Assembly (NCBI GenBank): GCA_028583685.1
Contig: JAMXIF010000031.1
Location: 7,364,622 to 7,428,621, forward strand
Origin: Petaurus breviceps papuanus
Lineage: Eukaryota > Chordata > Mammalia > Diprotodontia > Petauridae
Direction of reading: 5' to 3'
Length of the DNA: 64,000 nucleotides
A program made the position numbers and the translations under genes. This document shows, piece by piece, positions 23,500 to 35,508 of this stretch; the stretch's first letter is position 1; each line of letters begins with the position of its first letter. Under the pieces are notes generated by a model, which did no database searches, was not told where the DNA came from, and saw only the letters and a program-made list of their open reading frames with translations.

Positions 23500-23995
23500 C
23501 AATATTTTTCTGATTTCTAATTTAGGACAGCACATATTGAAACCAATTCATGAATATTTGTCTTTGGACTAATCTAAAAAATGAGTTAAATAAGCCAAGA
23601 AATAGAATATGTCCAATTAACCAATACATTTTAGAATGTATCATAACTCTTTCCAACACAGCCAATTAATTTCTAAGTCTTTCCAGTGTGATTTTGAGAG
23701 TATTACTGGACTTAAGGGAAAAACTAATGACATACTACAAAATTAAGGATAAAATAATCACTTCCCAACCTTTTAAAACATTTGCTTCTTTGTTTTATTT
23801 CAACTAATCTCTATATGGACTTCTGCCAAAACAGTGTCATTCCCTCCACACCAAAAAATTGTAAGCTTCACAAAGGCAAGTAACATGTCTCCACCTCTTT
23901 ATATTCTCCAATAGTGCATAGCACAGTATTTACTAAATATTTATTGATAGACTCAATAAAAAGTTGTATATGTTTCTGAATGGACACTAGTTTTG
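23500..23995. other. Stretch with no recognised gene or repeat
   Basis: AT-rich. 'tattgatagactcaataaaa' near 23,941 may be an L2 end trace. Confidence 0.4.
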
Positions 23996-23999
23996 GAAG

Positions 24000-24125
24000 T
24001 CTTGGAGACTTATATGAGCAGCACAGTATAGAGGGAAAAGGACTGGATTTGGAGCCAGAGGATCTGGATTCAAATTCTGACTCTATTACTATCTATGGAG
24101 AGGCAACTGAGGCTTCCTCAACTTG
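24000..24125 (+). repeat. MIR/CORE-type SINE head
   Basis: 'gatttggagccagaggatct' and 'gattcaaattctgactctat' are a MIR-like tRNA-derived head. A short (tg)n follows at 24,137-24,153. Confidence 0.7.
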
Positions 24126-24436
24126 TATAACAGATATGTGTGTGTGTGTGTGTATAACCTTTACAGCTTCCTCAGCTATAAATTGAAAGAGGATGCCAGA
24201 AGATCGACGCTGATGAATGTCTCTTGTCTAAGGACAGATAGGTGATGAACTAGAGGTGAAAAAGGTGTATTTTCAAAGATGGTCAGTATGATGATTTGTT
24301 TTGCTTAAAACTCCATTTGTTATAAGGGAGGTCTTCCATGGAGGTGAGGAATGGGGCAGAACAGTGTGAGTTAATGAAAATTGATAGAAGTGACTTAAAG
24401 GAGAAAATTTCATCAATAATTTTTTTTTACACCTAG

Positions 24437-24590
24437 ATGGGATGGCTAGGTGGTGCAGTGAATAGAGCACTGGTCCTGGAGTCAGGAGGACCTGAGTTCA
24501 AATCTAACCTCAGACACTTAACACTTACTAGCCATGTGACCTTGGGCAAGTCTCTTAACCCCAAATGCCCTCCAAAAAAATAAAAAAAAA
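24437..24590 (+). repeat. tRNA-derived marsupial SINE
   Basis: Sense copy: ggctaggtggtgcagtgaat, agagcactggtcctggagtc, gagttcaaatct (B-box), ctagccatgtgaccttgggc, then an A-rich tail with cgggggg. Confidence 0.93.
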
Positions 24591-24716
24591 CGGGGGGGAA
24601 AAAAGTTGATCAGAAGGGGATACAAACTGGATGATTTTATTACTACCATGCTAAATTTAATATATACTTTTGGGAAACAAACTGTATATAACAGAAATTA
24701 ATGTTTCATATATGTG

Positions 24717-24723
24717 TAATATA

Positions 24724-24756
<33 letters not shown>

Positions 24757-24757
24757 C
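24717..24757. repeat. (TA)n microsatellite
   Basis: Pure tatata run broken once by tg near 24,729. It causes the Ile-Tyr runs in both strands' frames. Confidence 0.95.
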
Positions 24758-24759
24758 TC

Positions 24760-25980
24760 CTCTTTATTCTTCGTATGCTGGGATGTTTGTGTTTGTTGAT
24801 GGTTGTCAGGTTCATGCTTAATACTGACACATGTTCTGAACTCCTCTTTCTTTCTACCTCCCAGTCACCCTGGCAGGCTGAGTCCACAGAGCATGGCTGC
24901 TACGTGTTCCCTCAGTGTTCTAGGAAACCTTAGAAGGTATCTTCTTAGAAGAGTATCTCCCACAAAGTACAGTCTACAACTGGAGAGAGCAGTCTTATCA
25001 AATTTTATTGGCAAAAAGGCTATGTCTAGATCTGCCTTAACATATATTACTACTAATGTCATCATCTGTCCATTAAAGAATATTAGCTGAACCTTAGGAT
25101 CAAGTTAAAGCCTCAAAAGAAAATGAAATTGTTAAATGAAGCTTGGGGAACTGGCCACCCACCAGTTGTATTAGATTAGCCCCAATAAGCAAAAAGAGAA
25201 AAAAGAAAAGAAAGATCTAGAGATCCACAAAGCCCAAGATTCTAAAAGATTAGGTCTATCAAGAATTTTCAAAAACTTTTCCCCTACTTAATAAGGTTTG
25301 AGCTTGATGGGTAATTCTCCCCTTCTCTCAAATGGAGAGATTTAGGGCAAAGGGAAAATAAAACATGAAAAATATATATTTTTAACTTTATGGAACTTTA
25401 GTTAGATTAAACACAGTATGGCACAACATTTTGGGGGTGAGGGGCAGGTAGAGGAAGTATTTTGAAACACTCAAAACTCTTAAAAACAAATCAATATATT
25501 TTTTTCTCAATTAAGCTTATCAGAGAGGACTGATAGACAAAATGTCAATAACCTTCTTCATGAAAGTAGGTCATGAAAGTCAAACATCTCTGTACCAGAA
25601 GTTCCAAAAGGTTCTAAAGGTTTTTAATGCTGTGAAATGCACAGAACTAGCATTCCGTAACTTAACTAGAGCTTCCTGACCTGCCATATGCCCCTCCAAC
25701 TCCCAAAGTAAAGCATCTAGTCCTTATGCTGTCATCACCAAACTGATGCTTAGAGTTTCCTAATTCCAGGCCTCCCATTAGCATCATACCAGATCTTAAA
25801 AAGTAGACCATGGAATGTGAGAAAAGGACAAGAAGTCAGGAGGCAGGTTCATGTCTATTCACTGAGTCTTGAGGCTGCTGTAAATACCACCATCAAGTAA
25901 CCATTCAAAGCTTGTGATTCCAACCTCTGTTACTGCCTGGGTTCTGCTTCTCACATTTTTTAGAGATCTCAAGATTAAAT
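24760..25980. other. Stretch with no recognised gene or repeat
   Basis: Unique-looking. Overlapping frames of 66-95 codons at 24,800-25,090 have no recognisable domain. Confidence 0.4.
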
Positions 25981-25984
25981 TTGA

Positions 25985-26110
25985 TAATTCAATCCAATTC
26001 AATTGAACAAGCATTTATTAAGTGTCTATTATATGCCAGGCACTGCAGATGCAAAGTAAAAAAATCATATAGTCCCTCCCTCAAGGAGTTTATACAATGT
26101 GTACAGAGAT
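25985..26110 (+). repeat. Ancient dispersed repeat ('TATGTGCCAGGCACT' family)
   Basis: Best-preserved copy: 'aagcatttattaagtgtct', 'tatatgccaggcactgcag' and 'ctcaaggagtttata'. A TA/CA-rich microsatellite follows at 26,118-26,176. Confidence 0.8.
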
Positions 26111-26177
26111 AAGTAAATATCATATACATATATACACACATATATGTGTATACATTTACATGTATATATGTATGCAA

Positions 26178-26500
26178 AATGAATATAAAGGAATTTTAGG
26201 GGGGAGGAAAATAAAAACATCGTTTTACTTAAAAATGGTGCAGCTTATACTTCTTGTCCCTCAGTCATGATATATAGTGTATGCTTGTGTATGTGTTACT
26301 GCCCCCAAATTCAATATCCATATTCAATTTTTGCCCTCTTATCACCAGAAAAAAAGAAATACAGCTTAAAGTCTCATTGTATTACTCTAAGAAAATCTCC
26401 CCACTCCCTGTGGGGAAGGAATCCAGCTGATTTTCCTATCTTCTTTAACTTCCTTTTCACATATCTCCCAATTCTCTAGTACTTTTCAGGTGCACAGTAC
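26178..26500. other. Stretch with no recognised gene or repeat
   Basis: Nothing recognised. Confidence 0.4.
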
Positions 26501-26504
26501 ATCT

Positions 26505-26650
26505 TCCCCACAATAGCCCAAAACAGTAGGCAGTGCAAATATCATTATCCTCATTTTACAGGATGAAGAAACTCACTGGAGTGACCTGCCTGGGCTCCTG
26601 ATCATCTGAGCTGAGCCCAATTCTTCTGACAATTTCAGGCCTTTTTCTAC
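26505..26650 (-). repeat. MIR/CORE-type SINE, antisense
   Basis: 'attatcctcattttacagga' followed by 'tgaagaaactcactggagtg' is the standard antisense MIR core. Confidence 0.7.
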
Positions 26651-26654
26651 TCTA

Positions 26655-28080
26655 GCACCTTGCCTCTAAAAATATTTGGGGATGAAGATTTTATTTATGA
26701 ACTTTATGTTTGCCAAAAAGATATTGTATCTACTTTTGGAGGGAAAAAAAGAGAAAGCTCAGAGGAAAAGAATACATATATTTTTATGAAGATCTTGTCT
26801 GCTGAGCTTACATTTGCCCAAGGGCTATGTCCCCACACAAAAGGGAAAAGAAAATTTATAGATACCACCACCCTAAAATGGGACCATTCAGTAGAATAGA
26901 GCCACCTTTGACCACATTCCTGAATGCTCTTATTTTCCTCACTGAACCTCTGTTGAAATAAAGATTAGCAGATATATTTCTGTTTTGAAAAGAGCTGCTG
27001 CAGGATAAATCAATAAACCAGAACCAAATAACAGAATTAACCAATACTGCAGAAAAATCAGCCTAATGTCGAGATCAGATGATAGGAAACTCACAACACT
27101 CCAAGTCTAAAAACCTTTTGAGGAAAAAAAAAATCCCTTTCCTTAAATTTGTTTCCAATGATCAATGTCCCAGAAAGTAGTTACAAATAATCCATTATTC
27201 CTATTAATATTAGATTAGAGGAAGAAGGGGTAATCTGCAACACTTTGCCTGCATGGAGGAGAAAATAATGGGATAAAAGAGCTAGAAAGAATTGTATTAG
27301 CAGAACTCTGAAAAGAGAAGAAAGGTGAAATGTTAAAGAGAAAGTCCAGCTACATAGGTCTTACATGAGATACTGAGCACACTAAGCCAAACAAAATTAT
27401 TTATAGCACAGCTTAAGTTCTCACGGCAATAATTTTAATTTTTATGTTTAAAATTTATTGGTTTAAATAAAGGAACTTATTTTGTTTTTAATGCTATTTC
27501 AAATGCTTCTTCAAATGTTTTTAATGCTATTCTAAAATGTTTTTGGGTAGTTTTTAATTTTGCCATCCTTAAATACATAATTTTCCTTTACCTTTCTCAG
27601 CCACTAAATTATTTTGCTTGTGTTTGTTTTGATTTTGACTATTACCTTATGTACATTTTAAAGTATCTTAAAACATAATATCTGTATATATGTATGCAAT
27701 ACCCCATTTGGGGTTCACTCCCCCAACCAATATTCAAATTGACAGGTTGTAAGTCCTCTGTGAGCAGCTATGATTTCCCTCAGGGTTTTAAGGGTAACCA
27801 TGATGGGGGTGGGGGTTTTCTATCATGAGAAGGACTGGAGTTTGTTGTTGTTCATCGAAAGATCAAGCTGCAGTAATCAATGTAATGCATTTTTTTTATA
27901 TCCATAAGGCAAAAAGAAAGAGAGAAGCTAGGATGAACATTTTAATTTCAAGGTAAAATTATATTTTGTATCAGTAGATTCTTCACTTTCTATCAATCAC
28001 TTATGAGTTTCTACTTGTGTACTCATCATTCATTACAATATGGTTAATTAACTTTAAGAGGGAGGGAAGTATTTACTTAA
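26655..28080. other. Stretch with no recognised gene or repeat
   Basis: AT-rich. A local triplet of 'aatgctatt' plus 'aaatg' motifs at 27,488-27,545 is a weak low-complexity repeat. Confidence 0.4.
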
Positions 28081-28119
28081 CATTTTTAAGTACTTCCAGG
28101 TTTGCAAAGCTCTTTACCT

Positions 28120-28405
28120 ATAGAAGCAGGATTGCCTAATGGATAAAGAACCAGTCTTAAAAGCAGGAAGACCTGGATTTCAGTTCTGCAGCTGACGTGT
28201 CCTAGATTTGTGACAAGTCCTTTACCCTCTCCATTTTCTGGGCAACTTAACCTGGTTTCATTTAACTAAGCCTCACTTAACCCTGGTAAGTCACTTGGTT
28301 TTCTAAGCAACTCTCTAGGGCTCTAGGGTGCAGAGGAGGAGATGAGTTTCTTCACTTGGGAGTTCCCTATACCAAAGAAATCACAGATTCAGCTCTTACT
28401 TTTAT
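28120..28405 (+). repeat. tRNA-derived SINE with CORE-like long body
   Basis: Head 'gcaggattgcctaatggata', 'aggaagacctggattt', then 'gcaactctctagggctctag', 'cacttgggagttccctatac' and 'caaagaaatcacagattca'. This is a different family from the main SINE, in one copy here. Confidence 0.75.
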
Positions 28406-28409
28406 CCCT

Positions 28410-29026
28410 ACTTATTAAACAAGTAGATCAAGGAAAATTGTTCCAGAAACATCTCCCCTCCCCAACTGGTAGCACACTGTCTCCTTGCATACACAGGTTT
28501 CTAGGAAAGTGAGCTCAAGCATAGAGAGCACTTTGGCCAAGGGGTAAACTCATGTACTTCTTGGTTACTAAAAGTCCTTTTCTCCCTTCTTGGAGTCTTC
28601 CTGAAGTTGCTCTTAGGTCTAGCTCTCTTCTGGACCCCAGGGGTCAGTGCCCTTGGAGAATCCTGAAACTGCCTTTCCTTGGTGTCTCTAATTCGTCTTT
28701 AGTTAGTTTCTCAAATAGTCACCAGCTACCAAAGCTTTAGGGACACTGCTGCTGGCTCCAGAGGATGCTTCAAATCTGCCGATATTTTGAAGTCCCCTGA
28801 TAAGAAGAATGGCGCTGAGGAGAGAAGTTTGCTACTTCCATTCCCAAAGGCAATTAATTCCCTCTCTGGAGTCTTTCACCACTGGATTCCAACCCTACTG
28901 AATTCACTGTTGCTGGAATGTGGCATCATGGGTCTGCAGGAATCTTTCTATCGCAAGATATTTCCTGCACGATCATCTACTTTTGTCCAATGACCCAAAG
29001 TTTTGATGATCCTTTCAAACTAATTT
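28410..29026. other. Stretch with no recognised gene or repeat
   Basis: Unique-looking. 28,560-28,640 shows a vague resemblance to 40,500-40,580 that I could not establish. Confidence 0.4.
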
Positions 29027-29036
29027 ACTTGTTCAT

Positions 29037-29282
29037 AGGCAGCTAGATGGCTCATCAGATAGAGTGCTGAGCCTAGAGTCAGAAAGAACGAAGTTCAAAT
29101 CTAGCCTCAGACACTTACTAGCTGTGTGATCTTGGGCAAACCATGTAATCCCATTTGTCTCAGTTTCCTCATCTGTAAAATGAGCTGGAGAAGGGAATGG
29201 CAAACCATTCCAGTATCTTTGCCAAATGAATCCCCAAATGGGGTCACAAAAAGTCAAACATAACTAAAATAACAGAGCAACA
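29037..29282 (+). repeat. tRNA-derived SINE with RTE/BovB-like tail
   Basis: Head 'ggcagctagatggctcatca', B-box 'aagttcaaatct', core 'gtctcagtttcctcatctgt', then the tail 'gagaagggaatggcaaacc' and 'ccaaatggggtcacaaaaag' ending in caacaa. The tail is shared with BovB/RTE LINEs, which suggests BovB-type mobilisation. TSD acttgttcat at 29,027-29,036 and 29,283-29,292. Confidence 0.92.
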
Positions 29283-29294
29283 ACTTGTTCATAC

Positions 29295-30065
29295 CTTAGG
29301 CCTTCTGTAGTCAGAATTAATTGGGGCAGAAACCCCACCCTTCTGTGTACATAACAACAAAAAAAAGATTACTTAATAAGTAGAATATGCTTAAAATAAC
29401 TCCTTAAAAATTCAGGCATTGAAATCAACAAATAAGATGACTCATTTGCCACTTTCTAGTTTTAGACAGCTAAATTAGAAGGAAAATGAGAACCTTTCAC
29501 AAACAAACACTTCATCTTAACTTTTAAGGGTTTGACATCTGGGAATTATTAGTGAAAAATACATAATGGTTTTCTGGAAATCCTAAGGAGAGAGGCAAGT
29601 TTCATGTTTACTATAAATTTAAACCACATATAGTTCTTGTAGAACTTGATTAAGAGACAGTAACTTAAAGTGCATCTAGGCCTGAATGGGTAGATTATGT
29701 CTGGTGTAAACACACTATTGCTTTCTCTTTCTGCACAAGACGAAGCTCCAGGCTTCTGTCCAAAAGGCAACCCTGACACGTTCCTCTTCCTTAGCAAGTG
29801 CCTATTTTTTGTTTCTTGTCAGTTTGTTCCTTTGGCAATGAGAATGATGATTAATCATTTTTTTCCTTAGTGAAAGTTTCATTTTGCTTTTCAGATGAGA
29901 TTTATTATTATTACTATATACTGAAAATAACACTTGAAAGTTAGCTAGCAATAAAAAGTTCAGTCAGAAATCATTTAATGTCAACATAATATAATAGTGT
30001 TATTATTTATCTGAATTATTGATGATATCAGTGCAGTTTACATACTTTAACTTTATGAAATGCTG
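29295..30065. other. Stretch with no recognised gene or repeat
   Basis: AT-rich, unique-looking. The 82-codon minus-strand frame at 29,549-29,797 has no domain. Confidence 0.4.
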
Positions 30066-30069
30066 CCCA

Positions 30070-30938
30070 ACTTTGTGCCAGTTCATAGAATTCTTCCTCT
30101 CCAATTTATCCTGTATTCAACTGTCATAAGGTAGGATCCTTTTACCCCCCTAACTAAAAAATCTACACTGGGGCCCTATTGTATCTGGGATAAAATGAAG
30201 GCACCTAGAAGACAGAGCACTAGGCCTGGAGTCAGGACAACCTAGTTAAAATCCAACCTCAGATGCTTGCTAGCTATGTGACCTTGGGCAAGCAACTTAA
30301 CCTCTGCCTCAGTTTCCTAAACTGTGAAATAGGGATATTAATAGTACCTACCTACTGGAGTTGTTAGAAAATCAAATGAGATAATATTTGTAGAGCTCTT
30401 AAAACAGTGTCTGGCACATAGTTGGTGTTATATAAATGCTGGTTATTATCATATTAAAAAAAATCCTCAGCCTGGAAAACCTACCCACAGTATCACTTCT
30501 GCCTGCCTTTCAAATCTCATAACATATCACCCCTCTTCCACATTTCTGTTTAGTCAATCTGGCCTAGCAACACTTTCACTATTTTTCATCTCCCACCTCC
30601 AAGCCTTTGCATAGGTGGTCTCCCAAGCATAAAATACACTCCCTCCTCCCCTTTATCTCTGAGAATCCTAGCTTCTTTCAAAGCCCAGCTCTGGTGCCAC
30701 ATCTTACCAATCCTTTCCTAAATTCCACCCAATTATTAGTGTTCTCTCCCTTTTGGATTTCTTTTGAATCATTTTGTTTATGCTTTATAATTATCTTTCT
30801 GTTTATATGTTCTATCACTCCTAATAGAAGTTCTTGAGGGCAGAATCTCTTTCACTTTTGTCTTTTTTATCCCCAATGCCTAGTATAGTTCTTTGCATGT
30901 AAGAGGTGCTTAATAAATGTTTCTTGAACTGAACTGAA
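30070..30938 (+). repeat. L2 LINE 3' end, split by a CORE-SINE
   Basis: The left part ('gccctattgtatctgggata') and right part ('cctccaagcctttgcatagg', 'tcaaagcccagctctgg', 'taatagaagttcttgagggc', 'gtgcttaataaatgtttctt') are the classic L2 C-terminus and 3' end. The SINE at 30,195-30,450 interrupts it. Heavily diverged and non-coding. Confidence 0.88.
30195..30450 (+). repeat. CORE-SINE (Mar1/MIR type), nested in L2
   Basis: 'ctagaagacagagcactagg', 'ctagctatgtgaccttgggc', 'tgaaatagggatattaatag', and the L2-type end 'cacatagttggtgttatata'. A full-length SINE of the CORE group. Confidence 0.88.
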
Positions 30939-30939
30939 T

Positions 30940-31395
30940 GCAAACAGTTTCCAAAGCTAAACTATTTACTTACAGTAAGTAGGAAAAAAGGGAGCAACTA
31001 GTATGTGGAATTTCTAAAGGTTCCAGGAGGCACAACTTCCAAAAATTTAACTTCAAAATAATTTGTCTGAGCTTGTAAAATTTTAGTCTGTTTTGGTAGC
31101 AATTGTTCAAATCTCTAATACTCTCTTCTGGGGTTTTTGTGGGTTGTTGTGGGTTTAGGGGATCAGCAGTTTCTCTTATGTCCCATCCTATTTCAATTCC
31201 TCCTAGGTTTATGCCCTTCTAGCATTAGTTGAAACAGCCATCATATGATAACAGAACAAATTCTCTCCCTTTTTTAAAGCAAAATTTTCAAATAAAAAGG
31301 TAGGAAATAGGAAGGTTAGGTTGAGAAATTGTTTAAGGAGTACCTGAAGACATAAGCTTCTGAAATTTTGGTAAGATCAACTGGAGATGTTCAGA
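30940..31395. other. Stretch with no recognised gene or repeat
   Basis: Nothing recognised. Confidence 0.4.
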
Positions 31396-31399
31396 CAGA

Positions 31400-31585
31400 A
31401 GTCCACAGAATCAAAAATTTAGATCTGGAAGGGACCATAGCCCTCATTTCTGCAGATAAGGACACTGATGTTTGGGGAAATTAAATTACTTACCCAAAAT
31501 TACACAGATTGTAAATATCAGAACTGGGATTTTGAACCTAGATCCTCTGACTCCAGCATTTTTTTTGCTATAACATGTTGCCTCA
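31400..31585 (-). repeat. MIR-like SINE, antisense
   Basis: 'agatctggaagggaccatag', 'gaactgggattttgaaccta', 'gatcctctgactccagc' read as a diverged antisense MIR-type element. Confidence 0.75.
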
Positions 31586-31592
31586 TGGGGTG

Positions 31593-31755
31593 ATCACTCT
31601 TACTTTTAACAGATGTAATCCCTTTTAGACTGACAGTTTGGTGAGTATTGCCACAAGAATATAAGATAATAAAAGTAACCACAGCAACTGAGTAAAGTTT
31701 ACCTAGAATCTGTAGGATTAGAAATGTTTGAATTGGCATTGAAGAGAATTTGAGG
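31593..31755. repeat. Unclassified repeat, copy 1 (pair with 38,447)
   Basis: Aligns to 38,447-38,600 over ~150 bp: tagactgacagtttggtgag versus taagactgccagttttgtaa, aagtaaccacagcaactgag versus aagtaatcatagcaacagag, gaagagaatt versus ggagaatt. Family unknown to me. Confidence 0.65.
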
Positions 31756-31759
31756 AAAA

Positions 31760-32270
31760 GAGGGCAACCCACAGAATCAACCTCATTGACTCCCAATTAT
31801 TTTGGGAACAATACAGGAATATGCCTTTACTTATGGTGGAAGATCTCAGAAACCACTTCAGAAAGCACCTGAAAGAACTATTGGTCAATGGCTTCCCTAC
31901 AGAGTCCAATAGTCTATATGTATTACATGTAGTGGTTATGAAAAAAGAATGGGAAGAAATAAATCTGTGTAGATGACCAAATGTTGAACAAAAGAGATAA
32001 AGTGGCCATAGATTCAAGATCAGTGGTTTTCAGTCTTAGATTTTTGTAATAGATCCTATCAGTTTTTTGTTTGGTTTGTTTTTGGTTTTTGTGGCAGAGA
32101 ACACTGCTTTCCTCTGCCCCATTGGTTTTATCAGTTTTAGAATATATCACAGAGTTGTCTTTGGAGCACCTAACACTCTCTGGTGGAAAAAATGAAGACA
32201 TGAATTATCTTAAAATACTAGTGTACCAAGATGTTTTCATTGTCTTTGGAGAGACACTAAAAAAACAAGG
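31760..32270. other. Stretch with no recognised gene or repeat
   Basis: Contains T/G-rich text near 32,055-32,095. No gene recognised. Confidence 0.4.
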
Positions 32271-32275
32271 TGGGG

Positions 32276-33716
32276 GGGAGGGTGGAGCCAAGATGGTAGA
32301 ACAGAAACATGAGTTTTTCTGAGCTCCCCTCCAACTGCCTCCAATACCTGTAAAATATGACTCTAAACAAATTTTAGAGCTACAGAACCCACAAAGTGAC
32401 AGAGAGAAACAAATCTCCTGCTGAAGGCAGCCTGGCAGACTGGCAGGAAGGGTCTATCGCACCAAGGTAGGAGCCCAGCGCAGTCCCCCATGAGACTCAT
32501 GGTTCTGGCCCCGGGCAGCCCTGATCAGTGGCACAGACCAGCCAGAGCAGACTTCAGGAGAGTGAATCACCAGCAGCTGTGGTGGTTTCCTGACTTCTCA
32601 ACCCATAAACACCAAAGAGAAAGTAAAAGGTCAGTGGGGACTCTGTTGGAACTGGGTGATGGAAGAGCACAATCCAGTCCCTGACCTTGGGGCCCTGTGG
32701 CTGCCACCAGAGCTCCTGGCCTGCAGATGTTAAGGGAACCAAATGACCATTTAGAGGTAATCAATCTTGCTTTAACCTGCTTAGACTGGATCGTGGTCTT
32801 GGGTGGTGGATCTGGGGTGTGTGGCCAGTGTGCCAGAGCTTGTGGAGGCTACAAAGAGGGCTCCCTCCTCATAAGTCTGACAACATTTGCAAAACCCCAG
32901 CGATTTGGGACATAGCTCTCTCCATTCTGGAGGCAGAGTTCTACCATGACAAAGAGCTCAAAAGTCAAGTAATTGGCTGGCAACATGAGCAAGCAGAGGA
33001 AGCACAATCAGATCATAGAATCCTTTTTGGGGGACAAAAAGGATCAAAACATGGAACCAGAAGAAGTCAGTAAAGTAAAACTCCTGCATCTAAAGTTTCT
33101 AAGAAAAATATGAACTGACTACAGGCCATGGAGAAGCTCAAGAAGAATTCTGAAAATCAAGTAAGAGAAGTGGAGGAAAAATCAGGAAGAGAAATGAGAA
33201 TGATGCAAAAAAATAATGAAAAGCAAGTCAACAGCCTGTTAAAGAAGACCCCCCCAAAATACTGAAGAAAATAACACCTTAAAAAATAGACTAACGCCAA
33301 TGGCAAAAGAGGCCCAAAAAGCCAATGAGGAGAAGAATGCCTTAAAAAGTTGAATTTGCCAGATGGAAAAGGAATTTCAAAAACTCACTAAAGAGAATAA
33401 GTCCTTCAAAATTAGATTGGAGCAAATGGAAGCTAATGACTTTATGAGAAATCAAGATATTATAGAACAGACCCAAACAAATGAAAAAATGGAAGGCAAT
33501 GTGAAATATCTCATTGGAAAAACCATTGACCTGGAAAATAGATCCAGGAGAGATCATTTAAAAATTACTGGACTATCTGAAAGCCATGATCATAAAAAGA
33601 GCCTAGATGTTGATCTTTCAAGAAATTATCAAACAAAATTTCCCTGATATTCTAGAACCAGAGTGCAAAATAGAAATTAAAAGAATTCACTGATCCCCTT
33701 TTGAAAAAGATCCCAA
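32276..33716 (+). mobile_element. HAL1 (ORF1-only LINE) copy A, 5' part
   Basis: Starts near 'ggagccaagatggtagaaca'. The ~700-bp 5' leader is followed by L1-type ORF1 coiled-coil coding sequence. A readable block at 33,363-33,647 begins MEKEFQKLTKENKSFKIRLE and continues through LENRSRRDHLKITGL. The sequence is collinear with copies B (44,248) and C (54,168). It stops at 33,716, in the middle of ORF1. Several stops break the frame. HAL1 elements are L1 derivatives that keep ORF1 but lack ORF2 and depend on L1 for movement. Confidence 0.88.
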
Positions 33717-33802
33717 GGGGCGGCCAGGTGGTGCAGTGAGTAAGAGTGCCGGCCCTGGCATTGGGAGATCCGGGATCTGTTCCAGCTTCAGATACTTGGC
33801 AC
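33717..33802 (+). repeat. tRNA-derived SINE, 5' part only
   Basis: Head 'ggggcggccaggtggtgcag' through 'cagatacttggcac', then an abrupt switch to antisense HAL1 sequence. The 3' half and A-tail are missing, so this edge is a rearrangement breakpoint and not a normal insertion end. Confidence 0.85.
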
Positions 33803-35508
33803 CCTCTTTCCCTCTATTACAATACGTTTTGTGTCTCTTCTCCATAGAGTCTTATGCTTAACTGGCTGTGTTATTCCCTCCTTGTACCAGAACCAATGAG
33901 GGAAAAGCTCATATAATACTCTTCTCCCTCCCTTCTTTCCCTCTGCTATATTGTTTTTATGCCTCTTTGTGTAGCATAATTTACCCTTTTCCACTTCATT
34001 CTTTCCTCTTCTTCCATTGCAGTCCCTTTGTAGCCCTTAATAAGGTTTTTTTTTAAATCGTCAATTTGTGTAATTTATACTCATACCCTCTACGTGTATA
34101 TAAACAGTTTGCTCTTATTAAATAACTGTGTGTGTGTTTTCCTTGTTTACCTTTCTATGTTTCTCTTTTATCTCATAATTGGAGGTTGAATTTTCCTTTG
34201 AACTCTGGCTTTTTCATCAGGAAGGTCTGGAAATCTGTTATATTGTTGAATGACCATCTCCTTGCCTGGAAGAATATGTTCAGTTTCACTGGGATCTTTG
34301 GTTGTAACCCAAGCTCTTTTGCCTTGTAGAAAATTATATTCCACTTCCTCTGATCTTTCAGTGTAGAGGTTGCCAAATCCTGTGCAATCCTCACTGTGGT
34401 GCCTCGACATTTGAATTGTTTCTTTCCGGCTGCTTGAAGTATTTTCTCCTTTACCTGGTAGTTCTGGAGTTTGGCCACAACATTTCAAGGACTTTTCAAT
34501 TTGGGATCTCTTTCAGAAGGCATCCTGTGGATTCTCTCGATTTCTATTTTACCCTCTGGTTCTAGTATCTCAGGGCAGTTTTCCTTGATGAGCACTTGGA
34601 GGATGTTGTCCAGGCTCATTCTTTCATCATGATTTTTCTGTAGGCCTATGATTCTCAGATTATCTCTCCTGGATCTGTTTTCCAGGTGAGTTATTTTTCT
34701 ATTGAGATATTTTACCTCTTTTTCTAATTTCTCATTCTTGATGTTTGTTTGACTAATTCTTGTTTCCTCATAGAGCTATTCACTTCAATTTGGTTCATTC
34801 TAGTTTTTAGCGAATTATTTTCCTTGGTTAGTTTTTGGATCTCCTTTTCCATATCACACATTTTTATTTTTATTCATTATAATGTTTTTCTAATTTTGCA
34901 GTTTTGATTTTAAAAGAATTATTCATTTTATCTTCTATGTCTCTAATTTGATTTTCAAAGTTCCTTTTGAGCTCATCTAAGAATGATTTCTATGCTTGAG
35001 ACCAGTTCCCTATTGAGGCTTCAGCTGTGGGTGTGAAGTCAACATTGTCTCCCTCTGAATTTGGTTCCTCCCTCTCAGGATAGTAGGACTCCAGAGTCTT
35101 TGTCTTTGTAATCTGCTTTCTACCCATTTTGAGGCAGGGCCCTAGCCACACCCTTCCTCTAGGGTTCCCAAGCCTTTACTGTTTAAGGTTTTCCCCTGGG
35201 GCAATAATTACTATGTTTTCAGGGTGGGGGGAGGGGATTGGAGCAGCTGGGGTTCACTCTGCCATCCTGGTCCCTGGAGGTCCAGATCAGGGCTTTATAA
35301 ATTTCTGGGCTATGGATTAGTAGTCCCAGGAGTAGTGGCTGCCCCTGCCAGGATTTGATTCTTACCCAGCTCTGTCCAGTCCCAGCCCTGCAGTGATAGG
35401 CCTGGCAATGGCCCTTGTGGTTGGTGGGTCAACTTGCCGCCATGTTGATCAGGTCTCATCCAGGCCTGCCTCTTCGTGCTGCGGTGTTAGCGTCCGGGCC
35501 TGCCTCCT
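33803..35508 (-). mobile_element. HAL1-like element of a second subfamily, antisense
   Basis: Read on the minus strand from 35,508. A GC-rich 5' leader with 'atgggtagaaagcag' near 35,130 is followed by ORF1: coiled-coil text near 34,900-34,700, then LENRSRRDNLRIIGL near 34,690-34,640. The C-terminal domain follows at 34,478-34,173 (QVKEKILQAAGKKQFKCRG, then TLKDQRKWNIIFYKAKELG). About 350 bp of 3' UTR come next. ORF2 is not seen. It differs clearly from copies A-C in leader and 3' UTR. Stops are present. It has no TSD or A-tail and both edges are breakpoints. Confidence 0.82.

Noticed and set aside
32040-32110. Possible DNA-transposon end ('cagtggttttcagtc')
   Set aside because: No matching inverted end or 8-bp flank duplication found nearby.
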